Source: Thermothelomyces thermophilus ATCC 42464
Taxonomy: Eukaryota > Ascomycota > Sordariomycetes > Sordariales > Chaetomiaceae
NCBI RefSeq assembly: GCF_000226095.1
Contig: NC_016472.1
Location: 5,952,001 to 6,016,000, forward strand
Direction: 5' to 3'
Length of the DNA stretch: 64,000 nucleotides
The notes under the pieces were generated by a model, which did not search any database, was not told the DNA's origin, and saw nothing but the letters and a program-made list of their open reading frames with translations. Shown here in pieces: positions 1-9,781 of the stretch; the stretch's first letter is position 1, and the number at the start of each line of letters is the position of its first letter. The position numbers and the translations under genes were made by a program.

Positions 1-831
1 GACTCCTCCGAACCCGCATCTCTACTTTTGAGACCCGAGACATCCCAAATGGGAGGACTGAGTCTTTGGAGATGACGTGTAAAAACCCATGGAATCCTGT
101 CCCTAGCTTTGCCCGATGTAGCTTAGACTAGGTCCGTTGCCTAAGCCCGGTCATTTCCACATTCTGAACTACCTGGCATGGTATGGCCTTCGTCACCACG
201 TGTTCAAGCGGGAGGGGCGTGCGCACTTTCCACTAGCCTACCGACGACACCTAGATCAAAGAGCTCAAAGATAAGGTAGATACTGTAGCCATGTGCGACA
301 TTTCCCTATCTATTGATGAAGTTACCTCGAAGCCTTATTGGTATCACTCGGGCTTATATCATTACTGTGACGTTTTCGGGCGCAAATATATGATGCATGT
401 GTTGCTGACCCTGTTCATACGAAGCAAGTTATAATACGAACAAGTTGAAGGGTTCGAGAATCTGTGCACGGGTGATTATGTTGCCGAGAGCCGTCTTTTG
501 GAGTGTGGTTGAGGTTTTGCTCTTCTTGGGGGAATCAACATGCAGACAGGCCCCTCGTCCACGATCAGAGAAAAAACTGAGCGGAGAATAGGCTCGAGAA
601 CCGTCGAATAACTATTATACCCATGATAGACCGGCCGTTGCAACTTGATCTTCTTGAACTCACTCCCTTTCGTTTAGATAAGCACCGGAGTGCGAGCACC
701 TAATGCATCGCTTACCAAAAGAGGTCATCAATATATAGGAAGGAAATTTTATGCAGCCATTGCGCAGTCTGTCTTCAGCCAGAGCTGCCTCCTCGGGAGT
801 ATCCACACCGGCACGCCCCATCCTTTGTTTC
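1..831. other. left edge, no supported gene
   Basis: No gene is supported. A 47-codon ATG-initiated frame on + (about 291-434) sits in a longer open stretch starting near 255 and has a protein-like mix of aromatic and charged residues. I do not recognise it; it may be an exon or a relic. The right part holds the 3' flank of the SWIM/RING gene, which ends at 832. Confidence 0.4.
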
Positions 832-2039
832 TCAGTAATACCGGCGGCGATAGCTGTCAGGGTGACCGGACCACCATCTCGAATACGTGCTGTAGTCTAG
901 GCAAATGTCAGAAATCTGGCAGTTGGAGCTGACTTACTGCGTAGATTATTCTGGGAAGACTCACCTCGCTGTGTGCTGATCCCCAGCTGCGAAGCGACGT
1001 TGATATAGCCATCCGCATTCCGCTTCCCATCCCTCCGTATCGTCTTCAGCATGTCCTCGTCTCCCTCCCACGCGCTCCTACAATATGGACACGTCACCTC
1101 GTCGCCGCCACTACTAGCCTGCCTCCTCTTGGTAGCCGCCCAGGTCTCGAAGCAAGCCTTGTGCACGTTCTGTCCGCAGGCCGCTCGGCACCACACCACC
1201 GGCTCAGCGCCCTCACTCTCCCCCATCTCGCAGAAGCAAATCGGACAATCTCCCTCCACGGGTTTCCGCTTCCCTTTTCCCTCCTCACGACCATCACTGT
1301 CGGGACCCCCCTCCCCCGAGGGCGGCGGCGCCCCGTCCAGGATCTCCCTCACCTCGGACCCTAGAAGCGCCAACTGATAGACGTAATCAAACTTGGCGCG
1401 CAGCACGCGTGCCAGCACGTACACGACGTGCTTACACTGGTTGCCCTTTCGCGCGTGCGGGCAGTCGCACGTCGGCTGGCGGGAGATGGTCACCGTGTAG
1501 ATGTTGCCCGTCGACCCCGTCAGCTCGACGGTCTCGGACAGCTCCTCCTCCTCCTCCTGCTCCTCCTCAGCTGCTCCTCCGTCCGGGCCGGAGGACGAGG
1601 TGGCCAAGGGGCGGCGCTTGCCACGGCGGACACGAGAGAGGACGTAGAAGCGCTGGGTTGTGGCGCGCAAGTAGAGGTCATGAAAGGATTTGGGAGGTTG
1701 AGGACGGTATCTGTGAGTAAGGTTTGGCTTGGTCAGCATTGGTCAGTGTATTCTATGATGGTTGAGTTGGAGAGGAACATGCCTGCGTAATCGTTTTTCC
1801 TCGGGCGCAGTGGCGGCAGAGTTTACGGCAAGACGTGCTTTTTTGGTTGGCTGATCCGGGCCGTTGTCAACAGATGTGCCATCGCCCATTCCATCTCGGT
1901 ATGTAGCGGCTGGAGCCTTGGAAAAGATTGATGTGCTATTCGTGCTATCGTCGTGCGTCTGGTTGCGTTTCCTCGCAGGTGTGCGAGCGACCGTAGCAGG
2001 GAGAGCTACGGCTGGAACGGTGCCACCATCGGAATCCAT
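832..2039 (-). CDS. SWIM + RING zinc-finger protein (putative E3 ubiquitin ligase)
   Basis: Three exons on the minus strand: 1783-2039, 965-1710 and 832-896, giving 355 aa. The first exon encodes a low-complexity basic N-terminus (about residues 1-85). A SWIM finger follows, with Cys167, Cys169, Cys178 and His180 in a CxC...CxH pattern, preceded by a Glu-rich run. A RING-type finger spans about residues 241-296 (CPIC at 241-244, CPYC at 293-296, with Cys260, Cys264, His269 and Cys272 between). SWIM-plus-RING proteins are generally E3 ligases; the substrate is unknown. The last intron (897-964) is GT-AG and leads to a 65-nt exon with a Tyr/Arg-rich tail; reading through instead gives a longer, less family-like end. 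The first intron (1711-1782) keeps frame only with a GC donor (GCATGT). The start is the ATG at 2039, because the in-frame upstream triplet is GTG. Transcribed divergently from the Zn2Cys6 gene. Confidence 0.82.
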
Positions 2040-2426
2040 CGCCTCTTTTATCTCAATCCTCACAACACAGAATAATTGAATTTACAGGAAAACAATTTGA
2101 GGTAGGAATCGTGAGATCGAAAATTTAGGAGAATCAAACTGATGGTGAGATGGGCCAAGACAATGAAGGACTGGCCAGGTGCGGGTGGTGGCGATAACAA
2201 CTCATTGGCGGTCGGCCAACGCCTTTTCTGGATACAGTGTCCCGCAGCACGATTCGTTAGTTAGGCTAATATAACTACCCCGTAACTACGGATCCGTACA
2301 TCTCACTTCACCATCCTTAGTCAGCCCACCAATCCAGCGACATTTAGCATCACCACCTTCGTTACCTGCCCTACCCTTCAGCAATATTTGCAGACAACCC
2401 CACGTTTTAGCCCCTTCCATTCAGAC
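2040..2426. promoter_or_regulatory. divergent promoter region
   Basis: 387-bp intergenic stretch between the divergent SWIM/RING gene and the Zn2Cys6 regulator. It must carry both promoters. I see no convincing TATA box or repeated operator in it. Confidence 0.4.
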
Positions 2427-3752
2427 ATGAAAACTACGAGATACTCGACATCACGGCAAAAGGCCTGCCAGCCATGCTCGAATGCAAAGGCGAAATGCGA
2501 CCACAAGGCACCGTCTTGTGGCCGATGTGCCCTGCGAGGATTGGCCTGCACATATTCCCAAGCATTCCACTCTCGAGCCTCTTTCCAAGACACAGCGGTC
2601 ATTGAGGAAACGGAATCGTGCAGCCCGGTTTCAATGCTCGGGAGTCGGCCAGTCTCGAGACTGACCCCTGAACCGGAAGCGACAAGTCAGACCTCGAATC
2701 CAATCGCCGCATCGATACAGCCTCCGATTGGTGCTACTCTTCCCAGCCCGGCCAACACGGCCTTGACAAACGTCACAGATGCCGGTCATTCCGGTCGTCA
2801 GAGACATGAGGTGACACGTGGTGCCCAACGAGGGTCGGCTGCACTTGACTTCTCGCACCTCGACCTTGTGTGTCCCATCAACGCGGATGACATCCGGAAC
2901 CGCTGGCTCAACTCTTACATTCCTGTCCCTGGACAGACCACCAAAACTCTGTCCACGGCCGTCACAGCCTTCACCTACAGAATCTTAAAATCTTACGCGG
3001 CTATCGCGGTCCGAGGCCATGGCAGCCTGCCATTTCTACACCCAGCACAGCCGCTTCAGACAGGGCCGAACCCGCCGCTCTCGGCCTGCTTGAGTTTGAT
3101 TCGGATCTGCGAAAAGCCGCTGCCTGGTAGCGAAGGGGTCGCTGCGGAGGTTTTGCAGCGCGAGATGGACAAGCTCCATGGGCAGTACGACACTTACGAC
3201 GACATGACTCTGCTTGCTGCATTCCAAGCCTATCTGATATATATCTTGGTCTTCTACTTCCTGCTCGGGCGGGAAGCCGATCCTTTCCTCCGCCAGGCCA
3301 TGATGAATCTCCAAGAGATTGCATGCTCTTGCTCGTCGCAGGGTCTCGTGTGCGCAGCCGAGCAAGGTGGAACTCGTCCGAAATGGGAGTCCTGGATCGT
3401 TGCGGAGGCAAAGCGGCGGACGCTGTTCACCATGTACCTCTTGGACAACATGCTTTCTGCCAAAGCTGGGCTCCCGACCTTCCTCGGAACAGAGTTGCGA
3501 GGATTGCTTGCGCCAGCAAGCAAATGGCTATGGCATGCAGGAACCCGGGACGAGTGGGAGAAATCATACAACGTCTACTTGGCCGAGTGGTCTGAGGGCG
3601 GCCTTCGCATCGACGAGCTTTGGTCACTCCCCCCAGACTTGGACGAGGCAGATGTTGTCAAAAGACACAGCAGAGTGGACCGGTGGTTGCAGAGCGTCGA
3701 TGAGTTTGGGACAATGATGTATGCGGTAACGAGCTGCACGCATGGCGTGTAG
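2427..3752 (+). CDS. Zn2Cys6 fungal transcription factor
   Basis: Intronless gene of 441 aa starting at ATG 2427 (the earlier in-frame opening at 2388 is TTG). The binuclear zinc cluster lies at the very N-terminus: Cys14, Cys17, Cys24, Cys31, Cys34 and Cys41, spacing C-x2-C-x6-C-x6-C-x2-C-x6-C, with a basic Asn-Ala-Lys-Ala-Lys stretch between the second and third Cys. A Ser/Pro/Thr-rich linker (about 45-130) leads into a mostly alpha-helical region (about 150-441) of the kind found in fungal regulators of secondary metabolism and catabolism. Such proteins bind CGG/CCG-containing sites in the nucleus. It converges on the isochorismatase-like gene (148 bp between stops) and lies close to an MFS exporter, so a pathway-specific role is plausible. 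Target genes are inferred from position only. Confidence 0.88.
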   Translation: MKTTRYSTSRQKACQPCSNAKAKCDHKAPSCGRCALRGLACTYSQAFHSRASFQDTAVIEETESCSPVSMLGSRPVSRLTPEPEATSQTSNPIAASIQPPIGATLPSPANTALTNVTDAGHSGRQRHEVTRGAQRGSAALDFSHLDLVCPINADDIRNRWLNSYIPVPGQTTKTLSTAVTAFTYRILKSYAAIAVRGHGSLPFLHPAQPLQTGPNPPLSACLSLIRICEKPLPGSEGVAAEVLQREMDKLHGQYDTYDDMTLLAAFQAYLIYILVFYFLLGREADPFLRQAMMNLQEIACSCSSQGLVCAAEQGGTRPKWESWIVAEAKRRTLFTMYLLDNMLSAKAGLPTFLGTELRGLLAPASKWLWHAGTRDEWEKSYNVYLAEWSEGGLRIDELWSLPPDLDEADVVKRHSRVDRWLQSVDEFGTMMYAVTSCTHGV

Positions 3753-3900
3753 GCCTGAGCGAACCGTTCTTCCAACCATTCTTCTCGCAGTGCGCTTGGA
3801 GACTACTATCACTGTATCCTACTGTATCCTCTGCCCCGTCAGACCAGTGGGAATAATAACCAGAGATAGGAAAACACAAGACAAAGAAATAGCATTAATC

Positions 3901-4614
3901 CTAAGACCGCTCCAGAGCCAGCAAGGCTTGCTCAATCGAGATGACATGCACGTTCATCTTGGGAAACAGAGTGTTCAAGATAACGCGCTTAAAGTCCGTT
4001 GCCTGGCCCGCTGGCATTTCCAGCACATTGTCCGCGATGACATATACCCTGTAGTCCAAATCGAACAGCCGATAAACCGTGCTCGTCACCACGCCCGAAA
4101 GTGTCAAGCCGGACTAAAGTAAAATGGCCGTTGTCAACAGCCCGATCGGTCTTGGAGAGATTGACTGGCAACCTACAATAACAACCGTGTCGATGTTCTG
4201 CGACTTTAGGATCTGCTCTAGGGCATTGCCGGCGCCGGCGTACCATCTTGTCTTCTCCAGGACAATGTCCTTCTCATCGACCACGAAGCGAGAATCTATT
4301 CGGACCCCGGGGGAACCTCGCTCAAAAGTGCCGAATTCTCGTACCAATTTGGTAAATGGGGCGTCGGCGTCGGGTGCCAACTCGGGTTGCGAAGCATTTG
4401 AGAAGGAGAGAGTGGTGAAGATGGTGGGCGGCCGATGGACCTTGCGGTGCACGGCATCGTTCCACCGTACGCAGCTGGAAATGAACGCTTGCCCTTCGTC
4501 GACGTCCTGGGCGGCATCTATCAGAACCGACATCAGGTCCAGTTGGAGGATGGCGTAGTGTTGCCCAAATGCCACGCTGCACTCAGCCTCTTCGGGTTGC
4601 TGCACAGAGCCCAT
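3901..4614 (-). CDS. isochorismatase-like hydrolase lacking the nucleophilic Cys
   Basis: Two exons, 4177-4614 and 3901-4113, giving 216 aa. The 63-nt intron (donor GTAGGT, acceptor TTTAG) restores the beta-strand before the SGVVTSTV segment. The protein shows the isochorismatase/cysteine-hydrolase alpha-beta fold: candidate acidic Asp26 in the first strand, candidate Lys121 in a VLEKTRW segment, and the late glycine-bearing loop at about 152-158. By my alignment the position normally holding the nucleophilic Cys is Val154, as in a subgroup of fungal homologues with an SGVVxST loop, so it may be non-hydrolytic or use another mechanism. It is divergent from the downstream MFS gene and shares its 364-bp promoter. 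The substrate is unknown; the function call is by fold only. Confidence 0.8.
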
Positions 4615-4978
4615 GGTGAAGATACAAAAGACCGGAAAATCAAAGGAACTGAAAGAACCAAGGAAACGAATGGTACGGCTGGCGTGGTAACAACTTGCCT
4701 AACTCATAACTATCGGTTTGTGTCTTGATCAGGCTGGCTGGGTCTTGGGTTATGCGCCTCCTGTTATTTCGCAGCTCAACTCCGCTCAACTCCGGAGCGG
4801 GTCCCGGGGTTTAAACCCCTGAAACGGATCTCAACTCCGAATTCCGCCAGGCGACGTCAGCCAGGCTCGTGATCTCTACTTATTAGTACCTCCACCTCGA
4901 CCTGGAAAACAGACTTATCATCTCACCTACCCTTCATCCATGATCGTTTAGACTTGTTTCGCTACAAGATTGCCCGTC
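4615..4978. promoter_or_regulatory. bidirectional promoter of hydrolase and MFS exporter
   Basis: 364-bp intergenic stretch between divergent starts at 4614 (-) and 4979 (+). It contains several CCG/CGG triplets, the repeat array at 4775-4839, and a pyrimidine-rich leader before the MFS ATG. A shared promoter suggests co-regulation of both genes. Confidence 0.6.
4775..4839. promoter_or_regulatory. operator-like CTCAACTCCG repeat array with palindrome
   Basis: The 10-mer CTCAACTCCG occurs at 4775-4784, again immediately at 4785-4794, and a third time at 4830-4839. The second copy runs into the palindrome CTCCGGAG. Between copies two and three lies a perfect 14-bp palindrome, GGGGTTTAAACCCC (4806-4819). 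The third copy is also the right arm of a CGG-N9-CCG inverted pair starting at 4825. CGG/CCG pairs are the usual recognition elements of Zn2Cys6 factors, and one is encoded about 1 kb away. Binding is inferred, not shown. Confidence 0.55.
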
Positions 4979-6566
4979 ATGACCACGAAAGCCCAACCAG
5001 CTCCAACCGACGACACTCCCCCTGCAACGCCTCCTCCACCAGAAACTCCCGAGGCACCATACAGCATCTTCGACAAGCGGCAGAAAGCACTGATCGTGCT
5101 GATCGTTTCTGTCGCCGCAACATGTGAGTGTGTGACCTCGTTCCGGGGCTGCAAGGCTGGCACTCTGACAAGTGGAATGGAATCATGCAGTCTCCGGTTT
5201 CGCGTCCAACATCTACTTCCCTGCCCTCCCGACAGTCGCCAGGGACCTCGGCATCTCCATCGAGCTTGTCAACCTCACTGTCACCACGTACCTCGTGTTT
5301 CAAGCCATCGCGCCCAGCCTCTGGGGTCCTGTGTCAGATGTCAAGGGGCGCCGGATCGCGTACTGCGGCACGTTTGTTGTGTTCTTCGGGGCCTGCATCG
5401 GGTTAGCAGAGGCCAAGACGTATGCTGCCGTGCTCGTGTTGCGATGTTTGCAGAGCACCGGCAGCGCGAGCACCATTGCCATTGGCTCCGGGGCGATTGG
5501 AGACATCACCACCCGTGATGAGCGTGGGGGTTTCATGGGCATCTTCCAGGCAGGGCTGCTCGTGCCTGTCGCTGTGGGACCTGTGATCGGAGGGGCGCTT
5601 GCGGGATCCCTGGGATGGAGGTCCATATTTTGGTTCTTGGCCATCTACAGCGGTGTTTTCCTCGTGCTCCTCATTCTTTTCATGCCCGAGACGCTGAGGT
5701 CGATCGTCGGGAACGGGAGCCGGACGCCGTCGAACCCAGCTGCCAAGTATCCCCTGGTCGTCTACCAAAGAACCACCAAGATCAAATGGGATCCCAACAC
5801 AGTGCCGTCGGAGCCGCCGGCAAGAAAACGCATCGACCTCGTCGGTCCCTTTCACATTCTCGTCAGCAAGCAAGCCGCCCCGATCATCGTCTTTCTCGCC
5901 GTGTACTACGCCGTCTGGCAGATGACCATCACGGCCATGTCCAGTCTCTTTCAGGAGCACTACGGCCTCGGGGAGACCGAGATTGGCTTGACCTTTATCG
6001 CCAACGGCGTCGGTTCCATGATTGGGACGCTCATCATGGGCAAGATCCTCGACATGGACTATCGGCGCTTCAAGGCCCAGTACGAGTTTCAGCTAGAATC
6101 GACACGGGCGGCCGTCGACACCGACGGTGACGCGGAGGATGACTTCCCCCTCGAAAAGGCGCGTCTGCACCTGGTCCCCGTCTTTGCGCTCCTGCAGTGC
6201 GCGTCCGTGATCGTCTTCGGCTGGACCATCCAGTACCCCCAGCGGGTACACATCGCCGTGCCGATCGTGACGACCTTCGTGACGGGCTGGACGGCCATCG
6301 CGACGCAGTCGGTCGTCATGACGTACCTCGTCGACGTCTTTCACGACCGCAGCGCGGCCGCCAGCGCGAGCCTCAATCTCGCCCGGTGCCTGTTCGCCGC
6401 CGGCGGCACGAGCTTCGTCATGCCCATGATCAATGGCATAGGCGTCGGGCCGGCGTGCACCGTCTGCGTTGGGGCCCAGCTCGTCGCGATGCTGGGGCTC
6501 GCGGTGCAGTGGAGGCTTGGCGGCAAGTGGAGGAAAGAGGCCGAGGAGAGAAGGCGGGCCAAGTGA
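4979..6566 (+). CDS. MFS multidrug exporter, DHA1 (QDR/AQR-like)
   Basis: Two exons, 4979-5123 and 5191-6566, giving 506 aa; the 67-nt intron is GTGAGT...TGCAG. The Pro-rich cytosolic N-terminus (about 1-30) is followed by the first membrane segment, which the intron interrupts. The motif after TM2 (GPVSDVKGRR) is the MFS signature GxxxDxxGRR. The FASNIYFPALPTVARDL start of TM1 is typical of the 12-14-spanner DHA1 drug:H+ antiporters (Qdr/Aqr type). A long central loop (about 200-245) and a second acidic loop near residue 350 separate the halves. It probably sits in the plasma membrane and exports toxins or a metabolite. It is divergent from the isochorismatase-like gene, which may act on the same compound class. 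Confidence 0.87.
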
Positions 6567-7328
6567 TGAATTGTGGCCAACGAGCCAACACAACAAGGCA
6601 GGGCAGCGATCAGCGATGCACTATCCAAGGCTTGGATCCTGCATCCGGTCAAGCCTGAAGGAGTGAACTAGTTAGTGATATAATTAATAGACAGCAGCAC
6701 TGCAGCCTGTGCGCGCTTCACGCGAGGCTCCCTGAAAAAAAGGTGCATTGTGCAGCAATTTTGGAACTCCCTGAGCTGATATCCAATCAGCTTGCATTTA
6801 TCGCATACGCGTTCCCGACCGTTTTAATTCTCAGAAAACGTCTTTAATCCGTGACACAAGCTTTGCTGAGTCAGCAGTTTGGAAAGTGAACTACCAGGTT
6901 CAGAAACACGTTCTCGCCCTCCCAATGATAACGACAGCTTCTGGTCTTCGTTGTTGTTTAGAAGGTGCAGTTTCTTGTCCTTAAAGCTACCTGTTCTTGA
7001 CCCTTCTGAGCAGACACAGAACTTTTATGGGCAAAAGCGGCAGATGCATAATAGGCGGCATTCGAGAGGCGAGGGGCGCTCCCATAGGCCAGTTTTTAAC
7101 TAAGATATTGCCAGTTTTCAAGAGATGCAGCATCGATGCACGTAAATATACGGCACATCGCGGCTAAGTCTGGCTCCCCGGATCTACTCAATGTCCTTAT
7201 ATAGTCACCCAGATTCCTGTTGTGCCATGGTGTATTGGCGGCGAAGCACGATCCAGAAAGGCGTATTTGACGCAGTTTACGTGCGGTGATTCAGAACTGT
7301 TCTTTCTTGCGATCAGCTCATCGTCACA
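6567..7328. other. intergenic, no gene seen
   Basis: 762 bp between the MFS gene and the DUF1996 gene. Short ORFs here have no recognisable character. A TATA-like ttatatagt near 7198 lies about 130 bp upstream of the DUF1996 ATG and could serve it. Confidence 0.4.
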
Positions 7329-8049
7329 ATGTTCTTTTCATACCTCTTGGCCTGTGGGAAGTTTGCTGGCCTAGCAAGGGCAGAGTACTACCCAGAATAT
7401 GAACTTGACGAACCGATGCTGAGGGGGCCTCCTCGAACGAGCTCCTCAGCAATGCTTCGATTTGGCTGCTCACAGGTCGTGATTGAGCGGCTTGATCCGT
7501 GCGTTTGAGCCTCCAGACTGCGCACCATCAAGAACTTCCGGGCCGGAAACTGACGAAGACAAGTCTCGTGGAACCGGGCGCGACGCCGTCATCGCATATG
7601 CACCAGGTTGTAGGAGGGAACGCCTTCGCTGCCTCGATGCCTACCACGGATATCGCAAAACTCGGGTCCTGCACGACGTGCCATTTCGAGGAGGATCTCT
7701 CCAATTATTGGACAGCGAACCTGTACTTCAAAGCAGTACGCGAACAGGAGATTCCAGCGCCATCGGGGCGGGCTCATCGTTGCTAACGATGTCCCTCCAG
7801 GGTTTCCGTATGCTCAGCGGAGATTCGACCAAGCGCGAGTCGGACAACCTCAGGAACAAGACGCAACAGTGCTACCGCTGCTACACGGCCGAGAACTGGG
7901 GAGGGAGCATGTATTCTCCTTGCATGGATCCCGAGCTGGACACTGATCACTTTCCGAACCAGCAATGCGTTGGTGGGATCCGGTCCAACATCATCTTCCC
8001 CCAGTACGGTCTATGTCTATGTCTCAGATCATGTAAGGTTTGTCTGTAA
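7329..8049 (+). pseudogene. DUF1996-family secreted protein gene, shortened and probably degenerate
   Basis: Three exons fit well: 7329-7498, 7564-7735 and 7801-8049 (196 aa). The second intron has a strong TGCTAAC branch site and CTCCAG acceptor. The protein starts with a weak hydrophobic leader, then shows DUF1996 landmarks: a MLRFGCSQVV block followed by a Leu-Asp-Pro-Leu segment, SSHMHQVVGGNAF, the CTTC and SNYW motifs, then GFRMLSGD, CYRCY and GGIRSNIIFP. Compared with usual family members, about 30 residues are missing before the Gly-Phe-Arg-Met block, and everything after the Arg-Ser-Asn-Ile motif is gone. The usual following Cys-Trp-Asp-Gly block is not found downstream; the frame runs into a Cys/Leu-rich tail and stops. 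Either a decayed gene or an unusual short paralogue. DUF1996 proteins are secreted and of unknown function. Confidence 0.65.
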
Positions 8050-8944
8050 ACGCTATCTAATAGATGCTACCCCCCGTACTGAGATGCAGATTGCGCTTGG
8101 AAATTCCTTCAAGCAGCGATTCCTTCGCTTGCCAAGTGGCCTCAAGCTATCTCTCCCGAAGTCCGTTCCCTTAAAATATTATTGGCTTAAAGATGCTAAT
8201 CTAGCCCTGTGCGCTTCAGACCCTGGGTTTATGGTCTACAACAACTGGGTTTGTGCCAAGGAGGTGTGTTAGCCGCTGTTCGCCTCGTAGGGGCCGAAGC
8301 ATTAATTAACGCTGCAGCGATTCTCTTGGGCGAATCGTCTGACCAAGTCAGGTAAGAAGTCCCGTTCGTAGCCGAGTCTCGGTACATCCGATTCCGGCCA
8401 AAGATGGCAGAAACAACACTGTTCCGGAGTCTCAGGTGATTAATTATTTGTGGCCGAAAAAGGTACTGCGATCGCAGTTGCAAGGGGTTCCGCGCATGAA
8501 CCAGCCCGTAGCCGACGCGTTTTCCGATCCCGGCACGGTGACAGCAGTCCGGACACCATCCTCGGAGAAGCACGCCGTGGTCAAGAGAACTCAGAATGTA
8601 TGATTCGACAAGGGAAGATCGGCGGCCCACGGGATGGATTTTAGCCTACATTGCTCAGTTGTCCCCTCCCGTCCCGTTATCGGGGATATTATTAGTCAAG
8701 AAAGATCACGCTCAGGCGAGGCATTCAGAAAGAGAATTATAAAAACCGATCAGATGCATAGCGCAGAGTGCGAGTCCCGGTCAATCAAAGACTCCTACTC
8801 TCGCCCTCTCAGAGTGCTCTTCGTCGATTCCCTCAACTCCAGAACGTGTGTTTGAGCCTAGTCTTGAACCATCCCGACATTTACCCACATTCCACAGCTC
8901 TAGTTATAATAATATCATCCACAACCGCTCCACACGAACACATC
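8050..8944. other. intergenic, possible decayed tail and promoter
   Basis: 895 bp with no supported gene. The left part may hold the decayed remainder of the DUF1996 gene, but no family motif can be read. TTAATTAA-type motifs occur near 8303 and 8439. The right part must hold the promoter of the nucleotidyltransferase gene. Confidence 0.35.
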
Positions 8945-9781
8945 ATGGGCTCCTCGGACCCCATACCAACCTTTGCCCCCCCTTCCGGCATGCATCCGCA
9001 CCACGCCTCCACCATCCAGAACATCATCGCCCGCCTCTTCCCCATTCCATCCGTCCTCGCCCTCATCCTGTCGGGCTCCATCGCCCACGGCTTCGCCACG
9101 GCCGAGTCGGACGTCGACGTCCTCGTGGTGCTGACGGAGGAGGCCTATGCCGAGCGACAGCAGACGGGCGAGATCAACTTCGTCGACGCCGAGGTCGCGA
9201 CCTACCCGGGCGGGTTCGTCGATGGAAAGTACCTGAGCCTTGGCTTTCTGCGGGAGGTGGCCGCGCGCGGGAGCGAGCCGGCGCGGTTCGCCCTCGAGGG
9301 GGCCGTCGTGCTGTTCGACAGGATCGGGGGCGGCGCGCTCGAGGACGTGCTCCGCCGGGCCGTTCGCTACCCTGTCGAGGACAAGAGGGAGCGGGTGGTG
9401 CGGTTCCGCGCGCAGCTGGACGCGTGGCGGTGCTTCTGCGGCGAGGCCCGGCAGAAAGGCAACGCGTACTGGCTGGGGCTGGCGGCGACCAAGCTGGTCC
9501 TGTTTGGCGGGCGGCTGATCCTGGCGGAGAATGAGGTGCTGTATCCCTACCACAAGTGGTTCCTGAGGGTGCTGGAAGGGGTCAAGGAGAAGCCCGAGGG
9601 GTTGATGGAGGCCATCAAGAGGCTGGTGGAAGATCCGTCTGAGGAGAACGTGGAGGCGTTTTATGAGTTGGTCAAGGGCTTTCGGGACTGGCCGCAGACT
9701 CCGAATCGGTGGGGAGCGCAGTTTATGAGGGATACTGAGCTCACTTGGATGAGCGGACATGCACCAGTTGATGATCTGTGA
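8945..9781 (+). CDS. nucleotidyltransferase-fold protein (NTP_transf_2-like)
   Basis: Intronless, 278 aa from ATG 8945 (the upstream in-frame GTG at 8768 is ignored). The N-terminal third carries the pol-beta-type signature: Gly44-Ser45 in LSGSIAHGFATAESDVDVL, with Asp56 and Asp58 as metal-binding acids. A helical C-terminal half (about 135-270) resembles the substrate-binding part of small nucleotidyltransferases related to aminoglycoside nucleotidyltransferases and the MNT domain. The likely activity is transfer of an NMP to an unknown acceptor. The compact size, lack of introns and resemblance to bacterial single-domain enzymes raise the possibility of old horizontal transfer, but codon use is as GC-rich as in the neighbours. 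The call rests on the motif and fold only. Confidence 0.78.
   Translation: MGSSDPIPTFAPPSGMHPHHASTIQNIIARLFPIPSVLALILSGSIAHGFATAESDVDVLVVLTEEAYAERQQTGEINFVDAEVATYPGGFVDGKYLSLGFLREVAARGSEPARFALEGAVVLFDRIGGGALEDVLRRAVRYPVEDKRERVVRFRAQLDAWRCFCGEARQKGNAYWLGLAATKLVLFGGRLILAENEVLYPYHKWFLRVLEGVKEKPEGLMEAIKRLVEDPSEENVEAFYELVKGFRDWPQTPNRWGAQFMRDTELTWMSGHAPVDDL

Noticed and set aside
8229-8630. 133-codon minus ORF
   Set aside because: No family motif or coding-like composition; shadow in intergenic DNA.
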